Shown: positions 21,514 through 30,937, numbered from the stretch's first letter. The stretch is DNA of 64,000 nucleotides from CAVSWT01 sp963775245 (GCA_963775245.1 CAVZID010000040.1:124001-188000), one strand, 5' to 3'. Notes: generated by a model not told the origin, from the sequence alone. Made by a program: numbers and translations.

Positions 21514-21882
21514 AGAATAAGTAATAATCTGTTTTCCATTCCAGAATGCTTACCATTTGTGGAAGTATAGAATCCAGTTTTTCTCCATCTCCTTGTTCAA
21601 CTTTTGGAACGAATAAATTATGGGTATTTCAGCTAATGGTTAAAATGAATTTTACCTTTCTAACTCTTATTTAAGTAATTATAAAATCAACATCTTACAA
21701 TCATTGTTTATCAATTTGATATATTATGTATTCACAGGTATTATCTTAATGATATAAGAAATCTTCCAGGCTGAAATTTTTTAGTTGTTAATCAATCGAA
21801 TTACTCATTTAGTCTAATTGGTATAAACATTGACTTTTTTTTAATGAATTGAAACGGTTAAAATTTTAAAAAGAGAAATTAT
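21514..21882. other. Intergenic region before the symporter gene
   Basis: A 369-bp AT-rich spacer. No tRNA, clear terminator or palindrome stands out. An AAAAAGAGA purine stretch precedes the TTG start at 21883. Confidence 0.35.
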
Positions 21883-23379
21883 TTGTTCGGCTTATCTACA
21901 GTAGGGTTTTTTTTATACTTTTTTTATCCTGTTTTTCTAATCAGTATTAGCCTGTATGCAACACATTCAAAAGAAATGACATTGGATGGTTATTTTTTTG
22001 CTAACAGGGACGTCCACTGGCTAGTCTTGGGGATTTCATTTTTAACTACATGCTTATTTACTCCTTATTTATTAGGGTTAACTTCCTCAGGGTTAACTTT
22101 AATATATGGTGTTATTTCTATTGCGATGCTTTTTATTCTAGGGTGGTTTTTGGCTCCCAGATCTTTTAAAAATAAGATCAATACTTTGCCTGAATATTTT
22201 GAGAAAAGATTTAATAGAAACTGTAAACTTTATCTGTCAGCTCTTTATATAATATTCAATATTTTTTTTAGGTTGATGATTATTCTAATTGCTGGAAGTG
22301 TTTTTATTAACAGGATAACAGGCATAGATACTTATTCTACTCTTCTTTTCTTTTTGGTTGTAACAGGTATTTATGTAATTATTGGCGGATTACGGGCTGA
22401 AATTTTCGTTAATCTTTTTTTAGCTTTTATAATTACTGTTGGTGTAGTTGGATTAATCATTTGGCTCGCTTACAGTCAAAAAGTTGAATCATTTTTTACC
22501 GGGGTTACTTCAATATCTGGTTTTAATTATACAATAAATTCTAAATTCAGTTTTCCGGGTTTAATACTAGGACTTCCAATTATCGGTTTTTGGTTTTGGT
22601 GTGCCGATCAATTTATGTTGCAAAAAATATTAAGTGCAGGTAATAATGATTCAATAAAGAAAGCAAGTATTGTTTCTATGGTTTTACAAATTATTCCTAT
22701 CCTAATCTTTGTTTTCCCTGGAATTATTGTGATTAATCTATTTCATGGATTAACTTCCGAGGATATTTTATTTAATCTTTTTACAGAAGGATTTTTACCG
22801 GAAGTACTTCGTGGAATATTAATAATATCTGTTTGTGCAGCAATTTTAGCTTCGTTCGCGGGATTTTTTAACAGCACGTCCTCATTATTTACTTTCGATT
22901 TTTACAAAAGCTTTAAGCAATCAGCATCTGACCGGAAATTAGTTCTTGTAGGAAGATTGACAATTATAATTTTACTAATGGTTTCAATCTTATTAGTGCC
23001 ATTAGCTCAAAACATGGATTTTCAACTATGTTTAAAGATGTTCAAAGTCCTGGCTTATTTTGCCTCTATGGTTGTAGGAGTATTTTTAATTGGAATTTTA
23101 AATAAAGAGATAAACGGCGGAAGCGCATTACTAACTTTATTGACTGGAAGTACACTTATTCTTATTCGCAGTATTTATGATTTTACTTATGAAAGTCAAT
23201 CCGGTGAAAATTTATTCCTTTCAAGGTTTGCCGGTTCAAATTTTCTTGAATTTTCTGCTTTTATTTTTTTCATAAGCGTTTTGTTTTTATTTGTTTTTTA
23301 TAAGCTGGATTTTGCACAACAGGCTTTAAACTCCGTACTTAAAATCATTAAAACAAGTTTTCCTAAAGTTAAGATATGA
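21883..23379 (+). CDS. Sodium/solute symporter (SSS family)
   Basis: A 498-residue protein with about 13 hydrophobic segments, of the sodium:solute symporter family. The conserved opening includes MTLDGYFFANRDVHWLVLGISF, where a substrate- and sodium-site region normally lies. GLPIIGFWFWCADQFMLQKILSAGN is the well-preserved middle signature of sugar-type SSS members, and AAILASFAGFFNSTSSLFTFDFYK is the TM8 sodium-site region. It starts at TTG. Its position between glycosidases and the GH94 phosphorylase suggests it imports released sugars or oligosaccharides. Some SSS members carry other solutes, so the substrate is inferred only from context. Confidence 0.9.
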   Translation: MFGLSTVGFFLYFFYPVFLISISLYATHSKEMTLDGYFFANRDVHWLVLGISFLTTCLFTPYLLGLTSSGLTLIYGVISIAMLFILGWFLAPRSFKNKINTLPEYFEKRFNRNCKLYLSALYIIFNIFFRLMIILIAGSVFINRITGIDTYSTLLFFLVVTGIYVIIGGLRAEIFVNLFLAFIITVGVVGLIIWLAYSQKVESFFTGVTSISGFNYTINSKFSFPGLILGLPIIGFWFWCADQFMLQKILSAGNNDSIKKASIVSMVLQIIPILIFVFPGIIVINLFHGLTSEDILFNLFTEGFLPEVLRGILIISVCAAILASFAGFFNSTSSLFTFDFYKSFKQSASDRKLVLVGRLTIIILLMVSILLVPLAQNMDFQLCLKMFKVLAYFASMVVGVFLIGILNKEINGGSALLTLLTGSTLILIRSIYDFTYESQSGENLFLSRFAGSNFLEFSAFIFFISVLFLFVFYKLDFAQQALNSVLKIIKTSFPKVKI

Positions 23380-23792
23380 AGGTGCATACATATCTGACTA
23401 GGGGATTCCCCCGGATGGAAAATAAATATTGGTGAACTATTAAAATTTTTATAATCTCCGCTGGTAAAGTGGAGCAGATGATTTTTCTTACAATCATCTT
23501 TTTTAGTTTATGATTGATACATTTTGCTATTAAATCTTGCATATATAATATCACTTGATTCCGCAAATAAAATTAGATGATGCAAAAGTGCCTGTATAAA
23601 TACTTTAATAAATTATTTTGAAATATTTTAGAATTACTTAAAATAAGCTTAGTTAAAAAATTAACTTGTATTATTTTTGGGGTAAAAGTATTAAACCCAG
23701 ATAATCTAATAATAAAAAATATGTGAAGAATCAAAAACATTATTATGTTTTCTACGTTAAGTTTAATAAATAAAATTATAAGAGGATAATAA
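23380..23792. other. Intergenic region with hairpins
   Basis: This 413-bp gap holds a small GGGG-ATT-CCCC hairpin near 23403 and a CTCC...GGAG inverted repeat near 23456-23474. Then comes the terminator at 23476-23504. The remaining 290 bp are AT-rich upstream sequence for the GH94 gene, with AGAGGATAAT as ribosome site. Confidence 0.4.
23476..23504 (+). terminator. Rho-independent terminator after symporter
   Basis: AGATGATT pairs with AATCATCT across an 8-nt loop and is followed by a T run. It lies about 100 bp downstream of the symporter stop on the same strand. Confidence 0.7.
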
Positions 23793-24704
23793 ATGAAATA
23801 TGGTTATTTCAATGATTCAGAAAAAGAATATGTAATTCAAAAGCCGGACACACCTTTACCATGGATAAATTATTTAGGCACTGAAGATTTCTTCGGAATT
23901 ATTTCAAATACTGCCGGCGGATATTGTTTCTATCAAGATGCTAAGCTTCGCCGTTTGACACGTTACAGATATAATAATATTCCTATGGATAGCAATGGAC
24001 GATATTTATATATAAAAGATGGAAATACAATTTGGAATCCAATGTGGAAACCGATGAGGGTATCTTTAGATAAATATGAATGCCGCCATGGGTTAGGTTA
24101 TACAAAAATTTCCGGAATTAAAAATGAACTTGAAGTATCAATTTTATTTTTCATTCCACTAAATGGGAGAAATGAAATTTGGGATATTCATATTAAAAAT
24201 CATTCATCGCAAAAGAAGGACATTAGGCTGTGGAGCTTCATCGAATGGTGCTTGTGGGATGCTTATGATGATATGACAAACTTCCAGAGAAATTATTCTA
24301 TTGGTCAAGTCGAAATTGAAAAGAGAACAATATTTCATAAAACAGAATATAGGGAACGCCGCAATCATTACGCATATTTTTCCTCAAGTGAAATGATAAG
24401 CGGGTTTGATACTAGTCGCGATGCATTTGTCGGAGTTCATAATGGTTTGGAATCCCCTCAGGCAATCATTGAAGGAAATTGCAGAAACAGTATTGCTCAT
24501 GGGTGGCTGCCGATTGGAGTTCATCAAATTGATATTGAGTTGGAGCCTGGTGAAGGCAAAGATTTAAATTTCATTTTAGGATATGCAGAAAATCCAAATG
24601 ACAAAAAATTTAATAAAGATGGAAGCATTGTAAAAGATGAATTTGAGAATGTTAGAAATTATTATTCGAATACTAAGCAGTTTCAAAATCATTTAGTGAG
24701 TTAA
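23793..24704 (+). CDS. GH94 phosphorylase, N-terminal part
   Basis: The first 303 residues of a GH94 inverting phosphorylase, cut from the rest by a frameshift near 24695. The other frame reads FSELKKYWDDLLLTYQAETPD straight into the next ORF. PWINYLGTEDFFGIISNTAGGY and CRHGLGYTKISG are classic for cellobiose and related beta-glucan phosphorylases. The family cleaves beta-linked disaccharides with phosphate to give sugar-1-phosphate, in the cytoplasm. There is no signal peptide. A cellobiose or cellodextrin substrate is likely, but laminaribiose-type enzymes share these motifs. Confidence 0.9.
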   Translation: MKYGYFNDSEKEYVIQKPDTPLPWINYLGTEDFFGIISNTAGGYCFYQDAKLRRLTRYRYNNIPMDSNGRYLYIKDGNTIWNPMWKPMRVSLDKYECRHGLGYTKISGIKNELEVSILFFIPLNGRNEIWDIHIKNHSSQKKDIRLWSFIEWCLWDAYDDMTNFQRNYSIGQVEIEKRTIFHKTEYRERRNHYAYFSSSEMISGFDTSRDAFVGVHNGLESPQAIIEGNCRNSIAHGWLPIGVHQIDIELEPGEGKDLNFILGYAENPNDKKFNKDGSIVKDEFENVRNYYSNTKQFQNHLVS

Positions 24705-24724
24705 AAAAATATTGGGATGATTTA

Positions 24725-26698
24725 TTGTTAACTTATCAGGCAGAAACTCCTGATCCGGTTATAAATCGAATGGCAAATATCTGGAATCAATACCAATGCA
24801 TGGTAACATTTAATATGTCGCGCTCAGCTTCTCTATATGAATCAGGAATTGGAAGGGGAATGGGATATAGAGACAGCAATCAGGATATTCTTGGTTTTGT
24901 CCACATGATTCCATCAAAAGCAAGACAAAGAATTTTAGATATTGCATCAACCCAATTATCTGATGGAACTTGTTATCATCAATACCAGCCTTTAACAAAA
25001 AAAGGAAACTCTGATATTGGTGGTGGATTTAATGATGACCCGCTTTGGTTAATTTTATCAACAGCGGTTTATATAAAAGAAACTGGCGATATAAGCATCT
25101 TAAGTGAAAAAATTGGTTTTGCAGCCCATCCCCCAGCCCCTTCCCAATGGGAAGGGGAGGTAGAGCAAAAAGATTTTGGGTGGACTACTGCAGATCCAAC
25201 TCTATATAAGCTTTTGAAAAATTTTGCTGAAAAGAATAGAGAGAATCCTACAAAAGCTGAAATGATTTTATGGAAACAATTAAAATCAAAAAATCTTGAT
25301 AGCTTTAAATTTAGAAGGCAGCATATAATCGGAAGATATATAGCTGATTTTGTTTGTTTATCGGAAAATCTTGTAATTGAAATTGATGGGTTAATTCATC
25401 AAATACCTGAAAATAAAGAATCTGATGAAATAAGAACAGAATGGTTGCAAAATATAGGTTACAAAGTTATTAGGTTTAAAAACGAAGAAGTAATAAATGA
25501 AATTGATAAAGTATTAAATAATATTTTAGAAAATTTAAATACACCTTCACAAAGTGAAGGTGTTTCCAAAAAAGTCCTCCCCTTTGGGGAGGATTTAGCA
25601 GGGGCTGCTACTTTGCTCGATCATCTTCACATTTCTCTCAAATATACATTGAACAATTTAGGCCCTCATGGCTTGCCTTTAATAGGACACGCTGATTGGA
25701 ACGACTGCTTAAATTTAAATTGTTTTTCTACTGAGCCTGGTGAAAGTTTTCAATTAGTAGGACACATTGAAAATGACAGAGTTGCGGAATCTGTAATGAT
25801 AGCAGGACTATTTTGCAGGGCATGTATTGAAATGTCAGGCATATTAAATTTCATTGGTGAAAAAAAAGAAGCTGAAGTCTACACAAAATATTTTGTAAAA
25901 ATGAAAGAGACAATTTACAAATATGGATGGGATGGAGAATGGTTCTTGCGGGCTTATGATGCGAATGGAAATAAGATTGGTTCTAATGAAAACAAAGAAG
26001 GAAAAATATTTATAGAGAGCCAGGGCTGGGGAATTTTAGGAGGAACGGGATTAGAAAATGGTTTCGCAGAAAAATCATTAAATAGTGTAAATAAATTATT
26101 AGCAACTTCAAATGGAATTATTTTACAGCAGCCGGCATTTCAAACTTATTATGTTAATCTTGGTGAAGTTAGTTCTTATCCTCCTGGTTATAAAGAAAAC
26201 GCTGGTATATTCACACATAATAATACATGGATTCAAATTGCTGAGACAATTATCGGAAGAGGTGATAAAGCGATGGAATATTATAAAAGCATTTGTCCAC
26301 CTGAAAAAGAAAAACAAATTGATACATACCGGGCTGAGCCTTATGTTTATAGTCAAATGACTGCCGGAAAAGATGCAGAAACTCCGGGTGAAGCAAAAAA
26401 TTCCTGGCTGACAGGAACTGCTGCCTGGTCTTTTGTTTCTCTCTCTCAATATATTTTAGGAATTCGATCTGATTTTGATGGACTTGTTATCGATCCTTGT
26501 ATTCCCAAAGATTGGAAACAATTTAAAATAGGTAGAAAATTTAGAGACAGTTTTTATCATATAACCGTTAAGAATCCAAAAGGCATTTACAAAGGCGTAA
26601 AGAATTTATATCTTGATGGAGAATTAATTGAAGGTAATAAAGTTCCAGTATCAAATGATAAAAAAGTTCATCAGGTTGAAGTTGAATTAGGAAATTAA
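24725..26698 (+). CDS. GH94 phosphorylase, catalytic part with in-frame DUF559 element
   Basis: A 657-residue frame holding the (alpha/alpha)6 barrel of GH94: MSRSASLYESGIGRGMGYRD, the general-acid region HADWNDCLNLNCFSTEPGES, and YPPGYKENAGIFTHNNTW. Without breaking the frame, about residues 133-294 are foreign. After LSEKIGF the sequence becomes PPAPSQWEGE, a DUF559 nuclease domain, then VLPFGEDLAGA, before GH94 resumes at ATLLDHLHISL. Normal enzymes have only a short variable loop at this spot. Removing the insert and joining the upstream ORF gives about 800 residues, the family length. Whether the enzyme folds with the insert is unknown. TTG is the first possible start here, but it is not a real start. 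Confidence 0.9.
   Translation: MLTYQAETPDPVINRMANIWNQYQCMVTFNMSRSASLYESGIGRGMGYRDSNQDILGFVHMIPSKARQRILDIASTQLSDGTCYHQYQPLTKKGNSDIGGGFNDDPLWLILSTAVYIKETGDISILSEKIGFAAHPPAPSQWEGEVEQKDFGWTTADPTLYKLLKNFAEKNRENPTKAEMILWKQLKSKNLDSFKFRRQHIIGRYIADFVCLSENLVIEIDGLIHQIPENKESDEIRTEWLQNIGYKVIRFKNEEVINEIDKVLNNILENLNTPSQSEGVSKKVLPFGEDLAGAATLLDHLHISLKYTLNNLGPHGLPLIGHADWNDCLNLNCFSTEPGESFQLVGHIENDRVAESVMIAGLFCRACIEMSGILNFIGEKKEAEVYTKYFVKMKETIYKYGWDGEWFLRAYDANGNKIGSNENKEGKIFIESQGWGILGGTGLENGFAEKSLNSVNKLLATSNGIILQQPAFQTYYVNLGEVSSYPPGYKENAGIFTHNNTWIQIAETIIGRGDKAMEYYKSICPPEKEKQIDTYRAEPYVYSQMTAGKDAETPGEAKNSWLTGTAAWSFVSLSQYILGIRSDFDGLVIDPCIPKDWKQFKIGRKFRDSFYHITVKNPKGIYKGVKNLYLDGELIEGNKVPVSNDKKVHQVEVELGN
25121..25608. 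mobile_element. Inverted-repeat element carrying a DUF559 (Vsr-like) nuclease
   Basis: The outer ends are GCAGCCC on the left and GGGGCTGC on the right, mutually inverted. Inside each is a hairpin: left CCCCTTCCC-AAT-GGGAAGGGG (25137-25157), right TCCTCCCC-TTT-GGGGAGGA (25575-25593). Between them lies a DUF559 domain with KAEMILWKQLKSKNLDSFKF and the core YIADFVCLSENLVIEIDG, whose D...E.D pattern matches the Vsr/PD-(D/E)XK-like active site, ending KVIRFKNEEV. The reading frame is that of the host GH94 gene and is open throughout. The same arms recur without the nuclease at 33385, 34208, 41440, 51009 and 59230. Confidence 0.8.
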
Positions 26699-26771
26699 AA
26701 AAGTAGATACAATTCTTGAGCTTAAACTTGAACTTAAAAATTTCTATTGGGCAAGTAAGATAATATTTATG

Positions 26772-26809
26772 ACAATTTTTAGGAGATTTCTAAAAAAAAT
26801 AAAAATTGT
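26772..26809. terminator. Probable bidirectional terminator
   Basis: ACAATTTTTA and TAAAAATTGT form a 10-bp inverted repeat with an 18-nt loop between two convergent genes (GH94 and the minus-strand kinase). The A/T-rich stem gives T runs on both strands. Confidence 0.45.
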
Positions 26810-26822
26810 TCGAATATGTTTC

Positions 26823-28169
26823 TTAAAATCTTAAGGTAAAAACTGTTTCTTTATCCGGAAAAGAATTCACTGAAATACCTCCCTTATGAATTCTCATTAT
26901 CTGCCTAGATAAGCTTAATCCTATCCCTGAACCTTCTTTCTTTGTTGTAAAAAAAGGTATAAATATTTTTTCTTGTAAATCTTCCGGAATTCCTTTCCCG
27001 TTATCAGTCACTTGAATATTTATAATTCCTCTATTATCAAATTTGCCTATCAGTTGTATGCAAGGTTCTGCACAATTTGAAATGGCACTTATCGAATTTG
27101 TTATTAAATTAATTAAAACTTGTTCTATTAAATCCTGGTCTGCAGTTAACTCAAGATTTGATGGTTCAATTTTATAAGAAAAATTAATATTTCTTTTTAT
27201 AAATTCTTCGTTTAATAATTTTTTTAGTCTATCAAAAAGAACTGCTAATTTGATAATACTAAAATTCGGTGCAGGTATTCTTGTCAAGCTTCGGTAGCTG
27301 TCAACAAAGTGTATTAAACCGTTACTTCTTTTTAGAATGGTCGTTATTGCTTCTCTTACATCATTAATGGTTTCAACAGAAATTTGTTCGCCGGTATTTT
27401 CAAGAATATTATTTACTGTTGAAGAAAGTGAAATAATAGGAGTTATCGAATTCATAATTTCATGAGTAAGAACCCTTATAAGATTCTGCCAGGCTTCCAT
27501 TTCTTTTTCTTCGAGTTCACTTTGTATATTATTTAAAAGAACAAGTATTATATGTTTTGTACCTAATTTAAATTCAGCTGCAAAAATTGATAGCTGTAAA
27601 AGTTCATTATTATCAATTACCTTTTCTAGAATTTTTTCTCCGGTTCTTATTTTTAATAATGAACTTACAAGTGACTTGCTTAATGAGTTAAGATCTGAAA
27701 TATATCTAAGCGAATTAATTTTTAATAATTTTTTGGCTGCGTTATTTAACAGTTCTACATTGCCGTCAGGTGTGTAAGCGAGAATACCGATGCTGATATG
27801 CTGTACAATGGTTTGAAGGTACCTGTAATTTTCCTCTTTTTCTTTTCTAGTTTTTTTGAATTCGTCAATTACTTCCATAAATGAATCGCTTAAATCTTCA
27901 AAGGCTGCTCCTTTAATATTTGATTTAAAGTTTTGTGTAAAGTCTGAATACCGAATTGAATTAAAAAACCTGGAAATGTCTTTGTTTGTCTTTTCAACGA
28001 ATTTAATTAAAGAATAAATCTGGATGATTATAATTATGGAGAGAATAAAAATAGTAGCATACAAACTTGTGTCGGTTATAACATAAGCTAAAAGAAAAAC
28101 ACAAAGGCAAATTAAAATTATTCTAAAAGTTATAATTAAACTGAAACGCTTATAAACCATATTTTTCAA
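26823..28169 (-). CDS. NtrY-type sensor histidine kinase
   Basis: A 448-residue kinase with two adjacent N-terminal membrane helices (about 12-30 and 36-56) and almost no periplasmic loop, so it probably senses within the membrane or cytoplasm. A PAS-like region (about 115-215, ISIGILAYTPDGNVELLN) precedes the HisKA helix with phosphoacceptor H236 in VLTHEIMNSITPI. The ATPase has an N box around 350-362 (VLINLITNSISAI), G1 DNGKGIPE (389-396) and G2 GSGIGLSL (413-420). Its start overlaps the end of the upstream response regulator gene by 20 bp, a translationally coupled pair. The neighbouring divergent ABC/FtsX cluster is the probable target of the pair. Confidence 0.92.
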   Translation of the reverse strand: MKNMVYKRFSLIITFRIILICLCVFLLAYVITDTSLYATIFILSIIIIIQIYSLIKFVEKTNKDISRFFNSIRYSDFTQNFKSNIKGAAFEDLSDSFMEVIDEFKKTRKEKEENYRYLQTIVQHISIGILAYTPDGNVELLNNAAKKLLKINSLRYISDLNSLSKSLVSSLLKIRTGEKILEKVIDNNELLQLSIFAAEFKLGTKHIILVLLNNIQSELEEKEMEAWQNLIRVLTHEIMNSITPIISLSSTVNNILENTGEQISVETINDVREAITTILKRSNGLIHFVDSYRSLTRIPAPNFSIIKLAVLFDRLKKLLNEEFIKRNINFSYKIEPSNLELTADQDLIEQVLINLITNSISAISNCAEPCIQLIGKFDNRGIINIQVTDNGKGIPEDLQEKIFIPFFTTKKEGSGIGLSLSRQIMRIHKGGISVNSFPDKETVFTLRF

Positions 28170-29526
28170 GCCTTCGGTAAAGTGAAGCCCTGGTTAGTCC
28201 CAACTCTTTCGCTGCTTGAGTCAAATTTCCGTTGTGCTTGCTTACTGCTTTTATAATCAAGTTTTTTTCTGCTTCCTCTATTTTAAAACTATTTGTGGGT
28301 AAAATGTTTTCACTTGTGCTTAAAGATGAAAAATTAAAATCATCCGGCTGAATAATTTCCGATTCACCTAAAATGACAACTCTTTCAACTGCGTGCTGAA
28401 GCTCTCTTACATTTCCTGGCCAGCTATATTTTTCTAATTTGTTCAGTGCCGGCTCACTAAAATTTTTCAAAGGTTTATTATATTTTTTTGAATATACCTG
28501 TAGATAATGATTTGCCAATAAGGGAATGTCTTCAACTCTATCTCTTAATGGAGGAATTTGAATTTCAACAGTATTGATTCTATATAATAGATCTTGACGA
28601 AAATGTTTTTCAGAAATTAAATTATTAAGAGGAATATTTGTAGCGCATATTAATCTAATATCAATATCCCTTGGATTTGTTGAACCTACTCTGGTAACTT
28701 TTCTATTTTGTAAAACAGCTAATAATTTTACCTGCGAGTTAACTGGAAGATTTCCAATCTCATCTAAAAATAAAGTACCCCCGGATGCTATTTCAAATCT
28801 GCCGGCTCTGTCTTCCTTTGCATCTGTAAAAGCTCCCTTTTTATAACCGAACAATTCACTTTCAAATAAAGTCTCACTGATTGCACCCATATCAACACTT
28901 AAAAAAATTTCTTTTGCTCTTTTAGATTGACGGTGAATAGCTCGTGCAACTAATTCTTTCCCGGTACCATTCTCTCCAAGAATTAAAACATTTGCATCTG
29001 TTTGTGCAACTTTTTGAATTGTATTGAATACAGGCAGCATACTGCTTGAAATTCCAATTATATCCTGGAATTGATGGTCGATATCTTCGATTAATTGTTT
29101 TTGTTTTGAACGAAGATTATTTATTTCCTGTTTTGAACGGCTTAACATCATTGCTGATGAAATAGTTGCCAGCAGCTTTTCATTTTGCCAGGGCTTTAAA
29201 ACAAAATCAGTAGCACCTTCTTTAATAGCTTTCACAGCCATCTCAACATTCCCAAATGCAGTTATAAGTATAACAACTGCGGAAGGTGATATCTCAAGAA
29301 TTTTTTTCAGCCAGTTGAATCCTTCACTTCCACTAGTTGCATCTCCTGAAAAATTCATATCTAATAAAATAATATCATAAGATTCATTTCTTAGAATTGC
29401 CGGAATCTGTTCAGGGTTCTTTTCAATTTGAACAATGGAGTAATGCTGCTTTAACAAAAGCCTTGCTGAAAATAAAACATCTTCATTGTCGTCAATAATT
29501 AATATTTTACCGGACTTTAAATTCAT
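28150..29526 (-). CDS. NtrC-type sigma-54 response regulator
   Basis: A 458-residue three-domain activator. The receiver (residues 1-125) has acidic residues IDDNED and phosphoacceptor D56 in IILLDMNF. The AAA+ domain has Walker A GENGTGKE (184-191), the sigma-54-contacting loop GAFTDA (231-236) and Walker B FLDEIG. A C-terminal Fis HTH ends AAKELGLTRASLYRRLEKYGL. It precedes and overlaps the NtrY-type kinase gene. It is the obvious candidate to bind the phased GTNC arrays and activate the two sigma-54-like promoters at 31086 and 46028; that link is inferred from proximity and the promoter type. Confidence 0.94.
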   Translation of the reverse strand: MNLKSGKILIIDDNEDVLFSARLLLKQHYSIVQIEKNPEQIPAILRNESYDIILLDMNFSGDATSGSEGFNWLKKILEISPSAVVILITAFGNVEMAVKAIKEGATDFVLKPWQNEKLLATISSAMMLSRSKQEINNLRSKQKQLIEDIDHQFQDIIGISSSMLPVFNTIQKVAQTDANVLILGENGTGKELVARAIHRQSKRAKEIFLSVDMGAISETLFESELFGYKKGAFTDAKEDRAGRFEIASGGTLFLDEIGNLPVNSQVKLLAVLQNRKVTRVGSTNPRDIDIRLICATNIPLNNLISEKHFRQDLLYRINTVEIQIPPLRDRVEDIPLLANHYLQVYSKKYNKPLKNFSEPALNKLEKYSWPGNVRELQHAVERVVILGESEIIQPDDFNFSSLSTSENILPTNSFKIEEAEKNLIIKAVSKHNGNLTQAAKELGLTRASLYRRLEKYGL

Positions 29527-29574
29527 ATTTATTTTTAATTCTAAATCGTTGATAATTTAATATTCAATTTTTGT

Positions 29575-30684
29575 TTACAGTTTTTTTTCTAAAAATTTTC
29601 TTGTCTTATCGACTTCTCTTGCCAGTAGCTTTACGTCTGGTAAAGCTAATTTATATTCAGAAGCTAAAACTTTATTTGGCAATCCCTCAAGAGCATACTT
29701 AGCAACTGCCGTATCTTTCTCTGCACAAAGTATAATCCCAACAGGCGGGTTTTCATCTTTATTTGTCCAATTTTCTTTTACATAGTTGAGGTAAAGGTGC
29801 ATTTGCCCTGCATCCGAATGTGTAAATTTTCCGACTTTAAGATCTATTACTACGAGGCATCTTAATTTTCTATGGAAAAAAAGTAAATCCATTCTATACC
29901 ATTCATTTCCAATTCGTAATCGTTTTTGTCTTCCTACAAAAGCAAAATCACCGCCTAATTCAAGTAAAAATTTTTCGAGATGTAAAATTAAAGCTTCCTC
30001 TAAATCATTTTCAGAATACTCGTCTTTGAGGCCAAGGAATTCAAGAATAAATGGATCTTTAATTTCCTCTTCAGGTGTTACTTTATCTTCCGCTTTAGGT
30101 TTACCTCCTTCATTCAACATTTTTGCTTTATTCTTAGAAAGCAATGTGCGTTCATAAAATTGAGTTGATATTTGTCGGTCCAATTGTCTTACTGACCATC
30201 CGTTTCTTATTGCTTCAGCCTCATAAAATTTTTGAGAATCATTATTTTTAACTCTTCTTATTAGTATGACATAATGAGACCAGGGCAAAGGAAAGGTATC
30301 ATTGAATGTAAGGTTTAAATTCCGAGATGATGTCTCGGATTTTTCAAAATCAAATTTCCGAGACACTGTCTCGGAATTCTCATCGGTTGGATAAGTTAAA
30401 TAAAATAACCTCATTGACTCCAGATTATCAATTGAAAAGCCTCTTCCAAAGTTTTTAGTTAAATCGTTAGAAAGATTTAACAAAAGGTTTTTGCCATAAG
30501 CTGCACGTTCAGCGCCGTGCTGCTCATACTCGACAATTCTTCTTCCTACTTCCCAATATGTTGCAGTAAGAATTGAATTAACGACTCTGGCAGTATTCTT
30601 TCTTGATTGTTCAAGAATTAATGATATATCTTTAATTAAAGATGAATACGAAATTTTATTAAGTGAATTTTTCTTTTTACCCAT
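29575..30684 (-). CDS. DUF1016 / YhcG-type PD-(D/E)XK nuclease domain protein
   Basis: A 369-residue protein with the DUF1016 N-terminal domain (ATYWEVGRRIVEYEQHGAERAAYG, then FGRGFSIDNLESMRLFYLTYP) and a C-terminal PD-(D/E)XK nuclease-like domain (YRMDLLFFHRKLRCLVVIDLKVGKF). The D and D-x-K residues are visible. The middle contains WSHYVILIRRVKNNDSQKFYE, also typical. Family members are often linked to mobile or restriction-type functions, but none is biochemically settled. Between residues about 103 and 125 a linker holds two similar palindrome-encoded repeats (SETVSR and SETSSR). It lies 48 bp upstream of the response regulator on the same strand and may share its transcript. Confidence 0.9.
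   Translation of the reverse strand: MGKKKNSLNKISYSSLIKDISLILEQSRKNTARVVNSILTATYWEVGRRIVEYEQHGAERAAYGKNLLLNLSNDLTKNFGRGFSIDNLESMRLFYLTYPTDENSETVSRKFDFEKSETSSRNLNLTFNDTFPLPWSHYVILIRRVKNNDSQKFYEAEAIRNGWSVRQLDRQISTQFYERTLLSKNKAKMLNEGGKPKAEDKVTPEEEIKDPFILEFLGLKDEYSENDLEEALILHLEKFLLELGGDFAFVGRQKRLRIGNEWYRMDLLFFHRKLRCLVVIDLKVGKFTHSDAGQMHLYLNYVKENWTNKDENPPVGIILCAEKDTAVAKYALEGLPNKVLASEYKLALPDVKLLAREVDKTRKFLEKKL
30321..30376. repeat. Two related palindromes inside the DUF1016 gene
   Basis: TCCGAGA-TGATG-TCTCGGA (30321-30339) and TTCCGAGAC-ACT-GTCTCGGAA (30356-30376) lie 36 bp apart, share a core and keep the reading frame. On the protein they encode SETSSR and SETVSR. They look like a small in-frame palindromic repeat. 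Confidence 0.65.
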
Positions 30685-30937
30685 TTTGCTACAAGAAAAT
30701 TTAATATTTCAATTGTTAATAGTAATCATTTTTTAAAACACCAGAAAGTTTATAATTTCTAAAATTTCAAAAGCAGGCTAAATATAAATTCCTAAAATTC
30801 TTGTTTAATTTTTGCAGCTAATAAAATACCAAGTGTAACTGATTCTCATTGGACATTAAAAAATAAATGATTCTTCAATTATTATAAATCGTTTCAGCTT
30901 TTTATGCATTTATTAAACATTGAGTAATTAAAATAAC

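Noticed and set aside
25121..25608. The in-frame insert as an intein
   Set aside because: No splice-site Cys/Ser/Thr block at the left edge and no terminal His-Asn with a following Cys/Ser/Thr at the right edge; the edges are instead DNA hairpins.
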